A stretch of 64,000 nt of DNA from Kitagawia praeruptora (Eukaryota > Streptophyta > Magnoliopsida > Apiales > Apiaceae): the NCBI GenBank assembly GCA_037693485.1, contig CM075344.1, positions 97,747,001 through 97,811,000 of the forward strand, in the 5' to 3' direction. A program made the translations under genes and the position numbers. Below are positions 1 to 10,641 of the stretch, piece after piece. Numbering within the stretch: the first letter of the stretch is position 1; every line of letters starts with the position of its first letter. Under the pieces are notes generated by a model. That model had not been told where the DNA came from and made no database searches. It worked only from the letters and a program-made list of their open reading frames with translations.

Positions 1-1546
1 AAGCTTTACTTTTATAGAGATAAGCTTCATAGCCATTCCATATGTTAATGTGGTTTCCCATGAAGAATCAATATTAAAACCTCTCTTGTCACTTGCTGAC
101 TCAGATAGAGCTTTTTGCTTAGAGACCTGCACAATATTAGTTAGACTAGACTCTGTGTGTGTAGGTGACAAATGAATCTTTCTCCTTATTCTCCTTGTAT
201 AGTGAGCAACAGATTTATCTTGAGAAGACTCAAGAGGTGTAGATTCAGTAGTGATCTTGGGTTGAGATCTTTTTTCAATAGACACAGCCTTTTGAGAGAC
301 TGTACCTAGTAACTATTTTCCCTTTTTAAGAACTACAGTATTTTGTGAGACTACAGCCTGGCTTTGACTAGGTCCTTCACCTCTTTCTCCTAGCTTAGAG
401 AGTTGAATTGCAGCCTTCAATTCTCTTCTCTCAGCAAGAGTTATATCATCATCTTCACTAGTATCACTAGAACTAATTGACACAACAAATCTTCTCTTCC
501 TTACAACTGATGTCTTTTGAGAAACACCAGAGGTTGGTTTCTTTGAAACAACAGGTTGTGGATCAAAACTTGGTTGTAGAATTGTTTCAGAGACTGTGGT
601 GTTTTGGGTTACTTGGGTAGACACAGGGGGGTCCTCCTCCAAATGAGGTTCCTGAATCATTTCACCACCAAAGAAAGAAGAATTGTATAGAGTAGGAAGA
701 TGAGTTCTTAGAAGTACCTAAACATGATGTGGATAGTGCATAGTAGGTATTTCATCTGAATTCTTTTCACTATCCTTCTTTGTAATATCAGAGAAAATTC
801 TATTTTGCTGTATATAAGAAGGAACACAATGTTGTCTACCAAACCTGTATTAGCATTAGGAATAAAATGGTTAATGAATAACTGCATAAACCTATGATAA
901 TAAACCATATTTCTTCTAATTTTATTTGGACCAAATTTGATACTCATCTGATTCAGTTGGAATGTGAGCAATGTTAATTACTTTGTTATACAACAAACTA
1001 TATCCAATGTGAGATGTAACAGCAGTAATTTGTTCAAAAGAACTACATTTACCAGTAAAGCATTTAGCTAGTTGATCAAAGAAGAAAGACCATTCTTTTA
1101 TAAGAAAAGGCCTTCTTAACTAGCTCATGTTATCTAAAGGTCCACTATAACCTAGTGAAGATAACATAGTTCTAATATCATCATCAGATGGTTCACTAGC
1201 ATAAGTTGCTTTAACAGGTAAGTGAAGTACTGAATTAACAAAAGATTCAGTAATATCATAAGAATCTTGTCCTAGGTGTAGAACAATCTTAATTACCTGG
1301 TTGACCCTGAACAAGATCAACTACCTCAGCATTCTCCCAAGCTTGTGAAACAGCAGCTTGATTAATTTCTGGAGATGCTGCCAATGCATAACGCAAAGGT
1401 CCAATAGCCATATAGTCCATTACTGGATGAAAATCAGTTGATACTCCTCTTTTATTGGTAATCGCAGCAACATGATTGTTTGTCATGAAGTCGAAGTCTC
1501 CAAACTTGAAAGTAACTGATTTGGGTAGTTTTCTTTGAGCAGCCAT
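1..1546 (-). pseudogene. Env-like additional ORF of COP1, broken
   Basis: The likely start is the Met at 1544-1546, opening MAAQRKLPKSVTF and then a block with FGDFDFMTNNHVAAI and STDFHPVMDYMA. The reading frame shifts near 1300-1320, where the protein continues with DSYDITESFVNSVLHLPV. More frame changes follow, with the recognisable segment EWSFFFDQLAKCFTGKC near 1020-1090, then a Ser/Thr/Gln-rich stretch at 313-660 and a basic segment running off base 1. Its position after RNase H matches the third gene of SIRE-type elements, often called envelope-like. I see no convincing signal peptide or fusion peptide, and function is unproven in this lineage. It is a decayed copy with several frameshifts and stops. 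Confidence 0.65.
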
Positions 1547-2052
1547 TAATTTTGATCTGAAAGAACTTAAGAATCCTTTAAAGTGATTAGTGATTTTGAG
1601 AACTCGAAAATGTTTTTTTTTTGTTTTAGAAAAATATGAATTAGAAGAAAGCAATAACCAATCAGAGTCTCAAAATAAAGATATATTCAAAAATCCTTCA
1701 GACCCACTAACCTACGTTGACACGTAGGGTGACAGGTGTTAGTCCCTGAAAAATGCAGTTACCCACGTAGGGTGACAGCGTGGGCCACGACTTTTGGAAA
1801 ATAAAATCAAAAATTGATTTTAATTTTTAATCAGAGTCTATAATGAATTTGAATCGACTTTCATAGACTAAAATGAAGTTACATACGTAGCACCTCAGAT
1901 AATATCCTAAAAATAAAATACCAAATTTCCAAGCAAAATATTATGTTTAATTCAAAATATCTTGGCAATATGAGAAGTGTCACACATGCTCGAAGTAATG
2001 ATATCATAGATGCATTGAACACTTCAAGAGACTGTCAAGCTTCTCACTCTTC

Positions 2053-2061
2053 TCTATAAAA
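2053..2061 (+). promoter_or_regulatory. TATA box of antisense gene in COP1
   Basis: TATAAAATA lies about 55 bases upstream of an ATG at 2110, on the strand opposite to COP1. A pyrimidine-rich stretch with CCATTCTCAAACC, a plausible initiator region, lies about 30 bases downstream of it. This is the normal spacing of a plant core promoter. No transcript evidence is available here. Confidence 0.5.
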
Positions 2062-2109
2062 TAACCTGGTGTCCTTTGCCTTACTCCATTCTCAAACCAC
2101 TTAAACACA

Positions 2110-2470
2110 ATGGCCTTTTTCTCAACCAACCCAATCTTTCGATTTCTCACAGATGATGAACAACTCGTTCATGACGACCAAAAGTTCATAGTTTATCTCT
2201 TTGAAGAGATGACTTTTCTCATCGTATTAGGCATAGTTGGAGTAGATCCAAATAATGTCCAGAATAATCTCCTAGAACATCCATCTGTTGGATACAATCT
2301 CCCTCTAACCTCCTCAAAACTTAAGGATAAAAACCTTGGTCGAGAGTCTGAGGTTGATCTTGATGGAGATGCTATTCATTCTCCTCAATAAGCATGGAGT
2401 TGAGTCTGCTGCTCTCATTCAAGTCGCCCAGAAAAGGAATCCAAGAGTAGATCCTCCAAGTAACTCTTGA
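2110..2470 (+). pseudogene. Small antisense ORF between pol and env-like gene of COP1, one frameshift
   Basis: The ATG has A at -3 and G at +4, a strong plant context. The first frame encodes 93 residues beginning MAFFSTNPIFRFLTDDEQ and ends at 2391. From about 2310 another frame is open and reads coherently, with LILMEMLFILLNKHGVES and later VAQKRNPRVDPPSNS, to a TGA at 2468-2470. A one-base frameshift around 2310-2360 therefore probably splits an original protein of about 120 residues. It is acidic at its N terminus with a hydrophobic middle. I do not recognise a domain. Additional antisense ORFs have been described in some plant LTR elements; whether this is one of those families needs a protein search. 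Confidence 0.45.
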
Positions 2471-2991
2471 GATGCTCTTTGTCCTGAAGTCGATCTTTGA
2501 AGATTAAAGCAGCAACAACTTTAGACAAGAATAGGATTATCAGTAGAAATTAGACAAAAAGATGTTTGTATTTCATTTCCATGTAATGCTTTCAATTAAT
2601 GAAAATACAAGCTTTCTTATTATCTACTTGCATATGGTTGTTTATTGACTGCTCTGAAAAACAATATAAACTATCAGTATGAATGTATTAAAGCTTGCTA
2701 GCATAGACTTAACATAATTCAGAATTAGACCACTGCACAAAATGAATTTCAGGATTTCAAACAATAAGACAAAAATTTCACAATCCTGATACTAACAATA
2801 CAATCCTGATGACGTCAGCATACTGATAACAATCCTGATCCTGATGTTTACTAACAAGTCTATCATACTGTACTTTATCAAAGTAAAATGTTACAGCTTA
2901 AGTATTAAACTATTAGGAGTAGATCCTGACAAGAATATCAAGTCTATAAGCTGAAACAACATACCTTGCTACTTTTGCAGATGTTAAAGAT
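2471..2991. other. COP1 spacer between antisense ORF and RNase H
   Basis: This A+T-rich stretch has short repeats of the type caatcctgat at 2780-2840. I see no gene in it. It is part of the COP1 internal region downstream of pol. Confidence 0.5.
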
Positions 2992-3813
2992 CTAGAAATT
3001 TAACATTCCTAACTCACTTACCAACCTAATGAATGTAGCCTCATCAAGTGGTTTAGTTAGAATATCTGCAAGCTGTTTGTCAGTAGAAACAAAATGAAGT
3101 TCCACAGTACCATTTTCAATATGTTCTCTAATAAAATGATACCTGACATCAATGTGCTTAGTCCTTGAATGTTGAACTGGATTTTCTGCAATTTTGATAG
3201 CACTAGTATTATCACAAAACATAGGAATATTACTAAGTGTCATACCATAATCTATCAACTGATTTCTTATCCAAAGGAGCTGTACACAACTGCCTGCTGC
3301 AATGTATTCAGCTTCTGAAGTTGAGGTTGAGACAAATTGTTGCTTCTTGCTTGCCCAAGAAATTAATCTATTTCCCAAGAATTGACATGTACGTGTAGTG
3401 CTTTTTCTGTCTATTTTGCACCCTGCATAGTCAGAGTCTGAATAGCCAATTAGAGAGAAATCAGATTCTCTAGGATACCACAAACCAAGATTTGGAGTTC
3501 CTTTGATATATCTAAAAATTCTCTTCACAACAATTAAATGAGATTCCTTAGGATCACTTTGGAATCTAGCACATGAATAGGTAGAAAACATTATATCTGG
3601 TCTACTTACAGTTAAATACAACAATGAGCCTATCATGCCTCTATAACTAGTGTTATCCATACTCTTTCCCTTAGGATCAGAGTCTAGTTTAGTGGCTGTT
3701 GCCATGGGTGTTTTTGCAACTGCACAGTCTTGAAAGTCAAATCTTTTTAAAATATCTTTGATGTACTTTGACTGATTAATGAAAATACTAGTCTCAGTTT
3801 GTTTAATCTGCAA
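2992..3813 (-). pseudogene. COP1 pol: end of reverse transcriptase and RNase H
   Basis: This 273-residue open segment starts in the RT connection region (SKYIKDILKRFDF, then AKTPM). It continues into the copia RNase H: SDSDYAGCKIDRKSTT with the first catalytic Asp, STSEAEYIAAG with the catalytic Glu, and DNTSAIKIAENPVQHSRTKHID with the next Asp. The C-terminal motif ADILTKPL is the normal end of copia pol. The enzyme would remove the RNA strand during reverse transcription in cytoplasmic particles. A TAA at about 3820 separates it from the upstream RT segment, in a place where other copies read a Leu-rich stretch. Confidence 0.9.
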
Positions 3814-4500
3814 GCCTAAAAATTAATTTAACTCACCCATCATGCTCATTTGATATTTAGACTGCATAAGCTTGCTAAACTTAGCACACAACTTTTCATT
3901 AGTAGAACCAAATATGATGTCATCAACATAAACTTGAACTAAAAGCAAATCACATTTTACCTTTCTAAATAATAGAGTTTTGTCGATTGTACCTATTGTG
4001 AAGCCATTCTCAAGAAGGAATTTAGACAAAGTCTCATACCAGGCTCTTGGTGCTTGCTTTAGTCCATAGAGTGCCTTGTCAAGTTTGTAGACATGATTTG
4101 GAAACTTTGGATCAACAAAACCTGGTGGTTACTCCACATACACTTCCTCATCAAGCTTGCCATTTAGAAAAGCACTCTTAACATCCATCTGGTATACATT
4201 AAATTTTGAATGAGCTGCAAATGCAAGAAACATCCTGATTGCTTATAATCTTGCTACCGGTGCAAAGGTTTCATCATAGTCTATTCCTTCCTCCTGAGAG
4301 TATCCTTTGGCCACCAGTCTTGCTTTGTTTCTTACAATCATACCAGATTCATCCAGCTTGTTTCTGAAAACCCATTTTGTACCAACAATAGATCTATCTT
4401 TAGGTGTTGGTACTAATTTCCAGACTTTGTTTCTCTCAAACTCATTTAACTATTCCTGCATTGCAATTACCCAATCAGGATCCTGTAAGGCTTCTTCAAC
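3814..4500 (-). pseudogene. COP1 pol: reverse transcriptase core
   Basis: The minus strand encodes the copia RT: NKVWKLVPTPKD, KARLVAKGYSQEEGIDYDET, QMDVKSAFLNG, KALYGLKQAPRAWYE and the catalytic YVDDIIFGS. YVDD lies near 3915-3935. In-frame stops follow ARL, follow YVE, and occur after MGELN, so the protein cannot be made in one piece. The segment joins RNase H downstream and the integrase C-terminal linker upstream in proper order. Confidence 0.85.
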
Positions 4501-4989
4501 CTTCTTAGGTTCATTCTGTGAGAGAAAGCAACTATAAAAGCATTCATTCTGAATTGATCTTCTAGTTCGAACACCACTATTTGGATCACCAATTATCAAA
4601 TCTTCAGTATGATCCTTTGTCCATTTTCTAACATGTGGTAGATTTCTCTTGCTAGACTCCCCCCCTACATTAGTGGTATCTCTTGTAGAAGAGTGTTCAT
4701 TTCCTTCAAAAGCTCCCCCTTGATCAATAGAATTAGTAGAATCCATACTGCGGCTAGTTTCTGATCTTCCTTCACTAGTCTCTGAAGGATCAATTCCTGA
4801 TGGAGTAGACTCTGAATAGCTAGTCTGCTCCTGATGAACACTGTGTTCTCCTTGATTGAATTGCTCCCCCCTCAACAGTAGCATTCCTTTGAGTAGCAAT
4901 AGAAATTTCTTCAGGAGAACCTTCATCATCACTGGAGAGCATCTCAGATTCCTTAAGATTTTTAAATTCCAATTTGTCATGGCATTCAT
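4450..4989 (-). pseudogene. COP1 pol: linker between integrase and RT
   Basis: A Ser/Thr/Glu-rich segment, with blocks such as YSESTPSGIDPSETSEG, ends in RTRRSIQNECFYSCFLSQNEPKKVEEALQD cut by a stop after WVIAMQE. The motif with Glu-Ala-Leu and Asp-Pro-Asp-Trp is the usual entry to copia RT. Its frame differs from the integrase reading frame by a shift near 4860-4990, so the polyprotein is interrupted here. Confidence 0.8.
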
Positions 4990-6127
4990 CAGTTTGCAGA
5001 ATTACAAATTTCTTGTCATCAAATACAACATGAATTGATTCCATAACAATGTGAGTTCTAAGATTATAAACTTTGAAGGCCTTTGATGCAGAATATCCTA
5101 GAAAGATTGCTTCATCCGATTTAACTTCAAATTTTCCAAGTTGTTCTGGATGAACTTTCAGGACATAGCATTTACATCCAAAGATGTGAAAGTATTTCAC
5201 ACTTGGATTCTTTCCTTTGATCATCTCATAGGGAGTCTTTCCATGACTATTTATCAATGTACAATTTTGAGTGAAACATGCAGTGTTAATAGCCTCTGCC
5301 CAGAAATAGGTTGGAAGCTTTGCATCTGCAAGCATGGTTCTTGCTACCTCTATGAGAGTTCTGTTCTTTATTTTTACTACACCATTCTGCTGAGGTGTTC
5401 CAAGTGCAGAAAATTGTTGAGTGATTCCATTGTCTGCACAATACTCCTCCATTATAGAATTCTTGAATTCTGTTCCATTGTCACTTCTAAGTACTTTGAC
5501 TTTGTACTCAGAACTATTTTGTATGTTCTTAACAAGATCAATGATTTGATGAGGAGCTTCATCTTTCTTGTATAGAAAGAATACCCATGTGAACCTTGTG
5601 TAGTCATCCACTATAACTAGAGCATATCTTTTCTTGTTGATAGACATAATGTTTACTGGACCAAATAAATCAAGATGCAGCATGTGAAAAGGTTTAGTAA
5701 TTGAATTTTCTGTCTTGCTCTTGAAAGTGGTTCTTCTTTGTTTTCCAAGCTGACAAGCATCACAAAGTCCATCTTGCACAAAATTCACTCGAGGTAGGTC
5801 TCTCACCAGATTGTGCTTAACAAGTTGATTAAGCTTCTTAAAGTTGAGATGTGAGAGCTTCTTGTGCCAATTCCAGCTTTCATCATTTGTTGCTTTGTTG
5901 TGGAGACATCTAACAATTCCTTTAGATGTATCACTCAAGCTGGCTTCATAGATGTTACCATGTCTTTGACCAGTTAGAACAATGTCTCCATTCTTCATAT
6001 TCAAGATTTTGCGTCCTTCTCTGTCAAAAATTGATTGGTAACCTTTATCACCCAGTTGACTTATGCTTAAAAGTGTGTGTTTCAAGCCTTCAACCAGTGC
6101 TACATTTTCAATGATGACATTCCCCAA
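4820..6127 (-). pseudogene. COP1 pol: integrase with GAG-pre-integrase domain
   Basis: The segment begins just after the protease and encodes the zinc-binding pre-integrase region, WHKKLSHLNFKKLNQL followed by CDACQLGKQ (His-His-Cys-Cys). The rve core follows: LHLDLFGPV with the first Asp, VLRSDNGTEF with the second, and TPQQNGVVKIKNRTLIE holding the catalytic Glu region. A C-terminal part with FHIFGCKCYVL and FLGYS follows. It would insert element cDNA into chromosomal DNA. In the family, QNGV is normally followed by ERKNR; here it reads KIKNR, so the catalytic Glu appears to be changed to Lys. The tail frame ends in unrelated residues after a frameshift. Confidence 0.9.
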
Positions 6128-6300
6128 AATAATTTAGCCATATCCCAGAGTTTCTCCTTTGTTGCCATCTCCAAAAGATATTACTGGGCTAGCTTTCCTC
6201 TCAAACTTTGTAAGCAGGGACTTCTTTCCAGTCATATGTCCAGAGCATCCACTGTCCAAGATAATTGAATGCTTCTTTCCTGTGCCCTACAAACAAAAAG
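6128..6300 (-). pseudogene. COP1 pol: aspartic protease region
   Basis: The minus strand encodes ILDSGCSGHMTGKKS near 6220-6265, the DSG aspartic protease active site with the copia-typical CSGHMTG. It is followed by KFERKASPVISFGDG and a stop just before the integrase. It would cleave the Gag-Pol polyprotein inside virus-like particles. The segment directly upstream of the integrase ends in an in-frame TAA near 6135. Confidence 0.8.
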
Positions 6301-6303
6301 TGA

Positions 6304-6538
6304 CTAGTTAGAAATTTTCGGGACCCAACCTAGATTGGATCCTTTCTTACTAGTTTTAGAAACAACAGGCTTTAAAGATTTTGCTTTTGATTTACCTATT
6401 TCAGAATCACTCTTAGACTCTGATTTCACAAACTGTTTGTGACTAGAAGTTTCAGATTTCAGAGAATAATAGTCATAATACAGTTCATGATATTCTCTAC
6501 ACATGTAGATGGAATGAAGTAAATTACCACAATGATAA
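6304..6538 (-). pseudogene. COP1 gag: C-terminal piece left of the solo LTR
   Basis: The frame reads HCGNLLHS, then MCREYHELYYDYYSLKSE and a Lys/Ser-rich tail ending KGSNLGWVPKISN. It is the continuation of the gag frame found to the right of 10641. HCGN looks like the remainder of a second CCHC zinc knuckle. The solo LTR TEK-S landed here and split gag into two parts. Confidence 0.7.
6534..6538 (+). repeat. Target-site duplication gataa, left copy
   Basis: The 5-bp gataa directly before the TG start of TEK-S is repeated exactly at 10637-10641 after its CA end. This marks insertion by an LTR-element integrase. Confidence 0.9.
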
Positions 6539-9489
6539 TGTAATAACCCTAACTTTAGAAATGCTACAGTGCTTAAATGATTAGTGATTTTGAGGATTTA
6601 GGGAAATGGTATGTAGGTACCCTATAAGTGAAATAGAAAATGAATAATCAGAAACCATATTAGCGTTGTACTATGAAAATGAGTGACTCAAAACGATGAC
6701 GGATTTCAGAAATTCCTGAGTATAGATTTTGAAGATGTTTGATTTAAATTGAGCATTATTGTATTGGATTTTAAGGAGTATGGGGACGTAACAAGGATTA
6801 TTTATATTGAGAAATTATATGAAATTAGGTTAAACCAAGGCGTGATCAAGTCAAGCAAATGCCAAGGGAATTTAGATTGTTAAACGAGTTTGAGAATGCT
6901 TGAGAACCCGAGAGATAACCGGGAGAGCAACTTCTAAGAAAAAGAGAATATAACAAGGATATTGGATCTAATACCTACTGGAGGATTAGAATCACCCTAA
7001 CACACTAATATATGATGTGGGGAAGGATATTATATATCCAAGAAATTTACAAAGGAGAAACCACTGAGACGATCACAGAAATCCTTCGATGAATCCAACA
7101 ACTAGAAACTCTTGGACAAGACCGAAGTATAAAACCAATAACAAGATATGGGCCTTACCATTGGCCCAATCACATTCAAGGACTTATTTTAAGTGGATTA
7201 AGAAGGGAAGTACCAAAGTAGAAGAATTATAAGACTTTAAGGATGTTGGATGCAATATGCTAAAAGCTAAGGACTTCCATGCAAATAAAAGTGGAGTAAG
7301 GTGCTTGACTATCAACACTTGGACCAATAGGCTTCCAACAACACATTAAAATGGATGAGGCTTGGCTAAATAAAGGATAGATAAGCATTACAAGTCATTA
7401 TCCAAGAAGAAAAGCAAAAGAAAACAAAGAAAGCATCAATCTCTCTAAACTGCCCAGCAGGACCAACAATGAAAGAAAAATTCATATCTCCATTTCTATC
7501 CATGATAAAATCACTAAATTTTAAACATAACTTCTCGAATGCATGTGTAAGGTTAGTTCAAAATTTCATGGCCAACAAAGTAGTGTAGCCTAGTCAAATC
7601 CCTCCCCCAAGTTGAAGAAGTCGCACTGCCCTGTTCCTAGCAGTTTCTGCCTCCGACTTTTAAACACCCATAAGTAGAGCTTCAAGAATCCCCTGGTGAT
7701 GAGCTAGTACTCAAAAGAAAGATCTTGAAGAGTAGAAGGTGTGGTAAAAATTTGAGAATTAATCTCTAAGTTTTCGATTTTATACATATTTTACAAAGTG
7801 ATGGATGAATAGTAACTCACATGGATTTTGTGTTTTGTTTTGAAAGATTAAGGCATATTAAGGTTGTATCAAGGTGTATCAAGGACTACAAGCCTATAGT
7901 AAGAGTGTTAAAGCTTCAAAGAAGGTATAAACATCCTCACCCCTTTTTAGTTGATGATGGATTATGGTTAGTTTAGTGGATAAGTTTGTATAAATCATGA
8001 AACTATGATTAAATGTGTGTTATAAGTTGAGTTGATTGAATATGGAAGTGGTATGTGCTTGTAACCATGGTTGGTATGATGACCACATGGTGTAGGGACT
8101 GGTATATGTGTTGGATGATGGATTGGGAGGAGTGATGATTTGGGAATTGTTAAGAATATAGCCGTTATAATGTCCGATTTTCCTTAAAACTAAAACTACC
8201 TTGTATTTTGGCAGAGGTCACGAACTGCTAAGGATCAGTAGGGTGTTTCAACTGACCATGAGAGGATAGAGATTAGTTCATAGATCGTTTTGATATAAAG
8301 TACGTCAAAATCCAATGAACGGTTTAGGAGAAAAGTGAGTTTTAGTGAAAGTCATTCGGAAACCGAGGAAATGCAATTGTGTCAACTTTTAGGCTATAAT
8401 TGACATACTTAGACATTCTTAAAAATTATGAAATTTTTGGAGGATATAGTAGGGTGATCAGAGAAGCATTACCCACTGACCTTGGGTGAAAATTCGAAAT
8501 TTATATGTTTTGAGAATTTTTACAGTCGAGTGTGGTTGTTAAGGGAAATGGTGAAAAACACTGAAACTTTGATTGAGTTTAAAATGGTTAGGTTCTTGGA
8601 ACTCTTGGGTTATTAATAATATGTTAATCATATATTAAGTGTCAAGGGTATTGTTATATAAAGGTAAAGTGAGTAAGGGATGTAGTATTCTAACGATGAT
8701 TCTTTTCGTGTTTATAGAAACTCAGGACGAACAACGGGTCATACCACTGGGACTTAGAGATCGAGGCAAGATTTCTTCTATCTTTACTTTGAAAAATTAT
8801 TTATCTTCAAAGAAAAATGATTTCATGGAATATATATGTGATTCTATTATTAATATATTGTTAAGAATTTGTTTTCCTGATTTTGGAAATTAAAGGGAGA
8901 TATATATGAATATGAGTGTGGATATGGATTAAAGGGAGCAAGATTTCTTTTATCCTTATTTTGATAAACTGTTTATGTTCAAAGGAAATGGTTTTGGTGG
9001 ATAATATATGAATCTTATATGATGAGATGATTAAGGATATATTCCCTGTTTGCTGAGATTTTTGAATATCGATTATGGATATGGATACGAATATGGATAG
9101 AGCGAATATACATTATGTTTTAAAGGGATATGAAAGAATGGTATCAGTTGTTATCTAGAGTTATATGTTTATAATATTATGTTAAAAATATTCTTTTTAA
9201 ATAATTGTGATTTAATAAATATTATTTGATTATTATTTAATACTTTTAAAATATATGGAATATTTTATGTATATAAGAGCGTATTTGATTTCATTGAATA
9301 CAGAGGAGATGTCTGAGTCATAATCAAAGTATTATGACATATATATTTTTTAAAGGTGATGATAAATGGAAATGGAAATGATATATGAGAATGGAAATGA
9401 TATGTGTGAATGATATATGGAAATGGAAATGGAAAATAGAAAATATGGAAGGATGTTTTATAAATGGAATAACGATTTGAAAAAGGGGG

Positions 9490-9585
9490 ATTGCAACAGT
9501 AAGCGTAAGAGGCTGTGTGGGAGTGGCACAGTCCGGCATTGCAACAGTAAGCGTAAGAGGCTTTGTGGGAGTGGCACAGTCTGGC
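9490..9585 (+). repeat. 48-bp tandem duplication in TEK-S
   Basis: Two adjacent copies begin ATTGCAACAGTAAGCGTAAG and end with GTGGCACAGTC(C/T)GGC. They differ at only two or three positions. A repeat of about the same unit length occurs at the corresponding place in the TEK-N LTR. Confidence 0.85.
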
Positions 9586-10174
9586 ACCCAATATTTTATT
9601 ACGGCCCAAGAGTTGCCGAATGAGGATGTAGCAGGTGGCCTTCCTCCAGGGATGTTTGACATTCCTTCTACTAGTAGTAAACAGAGAGCAGGTACGGTTA
9701 GGCGACTGATCATCGTCCTACGTATCTGGCGTAGTGGATATCCCCAAAACTTTTAAAAGAAGAATTTTACAATTTTATATACTGAAAAAGAAAAAATGGT
9801 ATGAAATTATGGAATTGTTTTTGTGGATTGAAGAGAAACTGATTTTATATTATTTTTATATAATTGTTGTATAAAAGGAAATGGAAAGATTATATTGAAA
9901 GATTTATTTCAAATGTTATATTATCTTGAGATATTATACTGAGATGATGTATTGATTATTATCTTGTTATAGAAGAGAAACTGATATTATATTATATTAG
10001 AAGGGAAATTGATATTATATTGTTCTATATTTCTTTTCTTATAAAGAAAAATGGATGTTGTATTTAATAAGTAAGAATTAATTCTTTTAATAAGGATTAT
10101 GATGGGTTTTCTGTTTATTAATATATATATATATATACTTCCATTGATGCTAGTTTACAAAAATTTATCTTGCT

Positions 10175-10189
10175 GAGCTATTATAGCTC
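10175..10189 (+). promoter_or_regulatory. Conserved hairpin near 3' end of TEK-S LTR
   Basis: GAGCTATTATAGCTC is a perfect 6-bp stem with a 3-base loop, followed by ACTCTTGCTATTTATGTATATA. Related hairpins followed by TTGCT and an A/T run occur at the same relative place in the LTRs of TEK-H, TEK-N and TEK-D. It may mark RNA processing or the R region; that is inference. Confidence 0.4.
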
Positions 10190-10636
10190 ACTCTTGCTAT
10201 TTATGTATATAACACCTAGGTCAAATGACGATACTCCGCACTACACCCCGGAAGAGGGTAAGGGCTTTTGAGAGAGTGCTTGCGCCTGTCCCTGAGGTAG
10301 CTCCTATAAGACGGGTGGGTATTACTAGACATATGTATAATAAGTGTGTTGACTATTGTAATTATTTGATTGTTGAAATGCTTCTTGTAAAAGTATTATT
10401 CAACAACGAGACTTAGTGAGATTCTGGGTTATAATAACTCTTTTAACTTTAAATTGATACAGTTATGGATGTTGTTCTCTGAGCATATGACTGGTGTGTG
10501 TTGATATTAGTGTGGGGTCACTTGTTTGAGTATTAAATGGTAATTAAATATTTAAAAGAGCAGAGTAATAATGTTAATCAATGGAAATTGGAGCGTGACG
10601 GCCTGGATTCCTGACCCCGGATTTGGGGCTGTCACA

Positions 10637-10641
10637 GATAA
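10637..10641 (+). repeat. Target-site duplication gataa, right copy
   Basis: Exact partner of the copy at 6534-6538. Confidence 0.9.

Larger units (their letters stand above)
6539..10636 (+). mobile_element. TEK-S: 4.1-kb solo LTR, Tekay-like gypsy
   Basis: The segment starts TGTAATAACCC and ends GGATTTGGGGCTGTCACA, with TG...CA ends and a perfect 5-bp TSD on both sides. It has no PBS, PPT, gag or pol. The last 20 bases match, in sense orientation, the 3' ends of the TEK-H LTRs (15949 and 47513 read in reverse), and the length of 4098 bp is close to the reconstructed TEK-H LTR of about 4.07 kb. I therefore call it a solo LTR left by recombination between two LTRs of a Tekay-type element. It contains no protein-coding gene I can support, only A+T-rich DNA with a small 48-bp duplication and a conserved hairpin near its 3' end. 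Confidence 0.85.

Noticed and set aside
10225..10416. A short open frame (TTPRKRVRAFERVLAP) near the end of TEK-S as a gene.
   Set aside because: It lies inside a solo LTR. A similar weakly coding phrase occurs at 60900-61008 in TEK-D, but frames are not conserved between the two.
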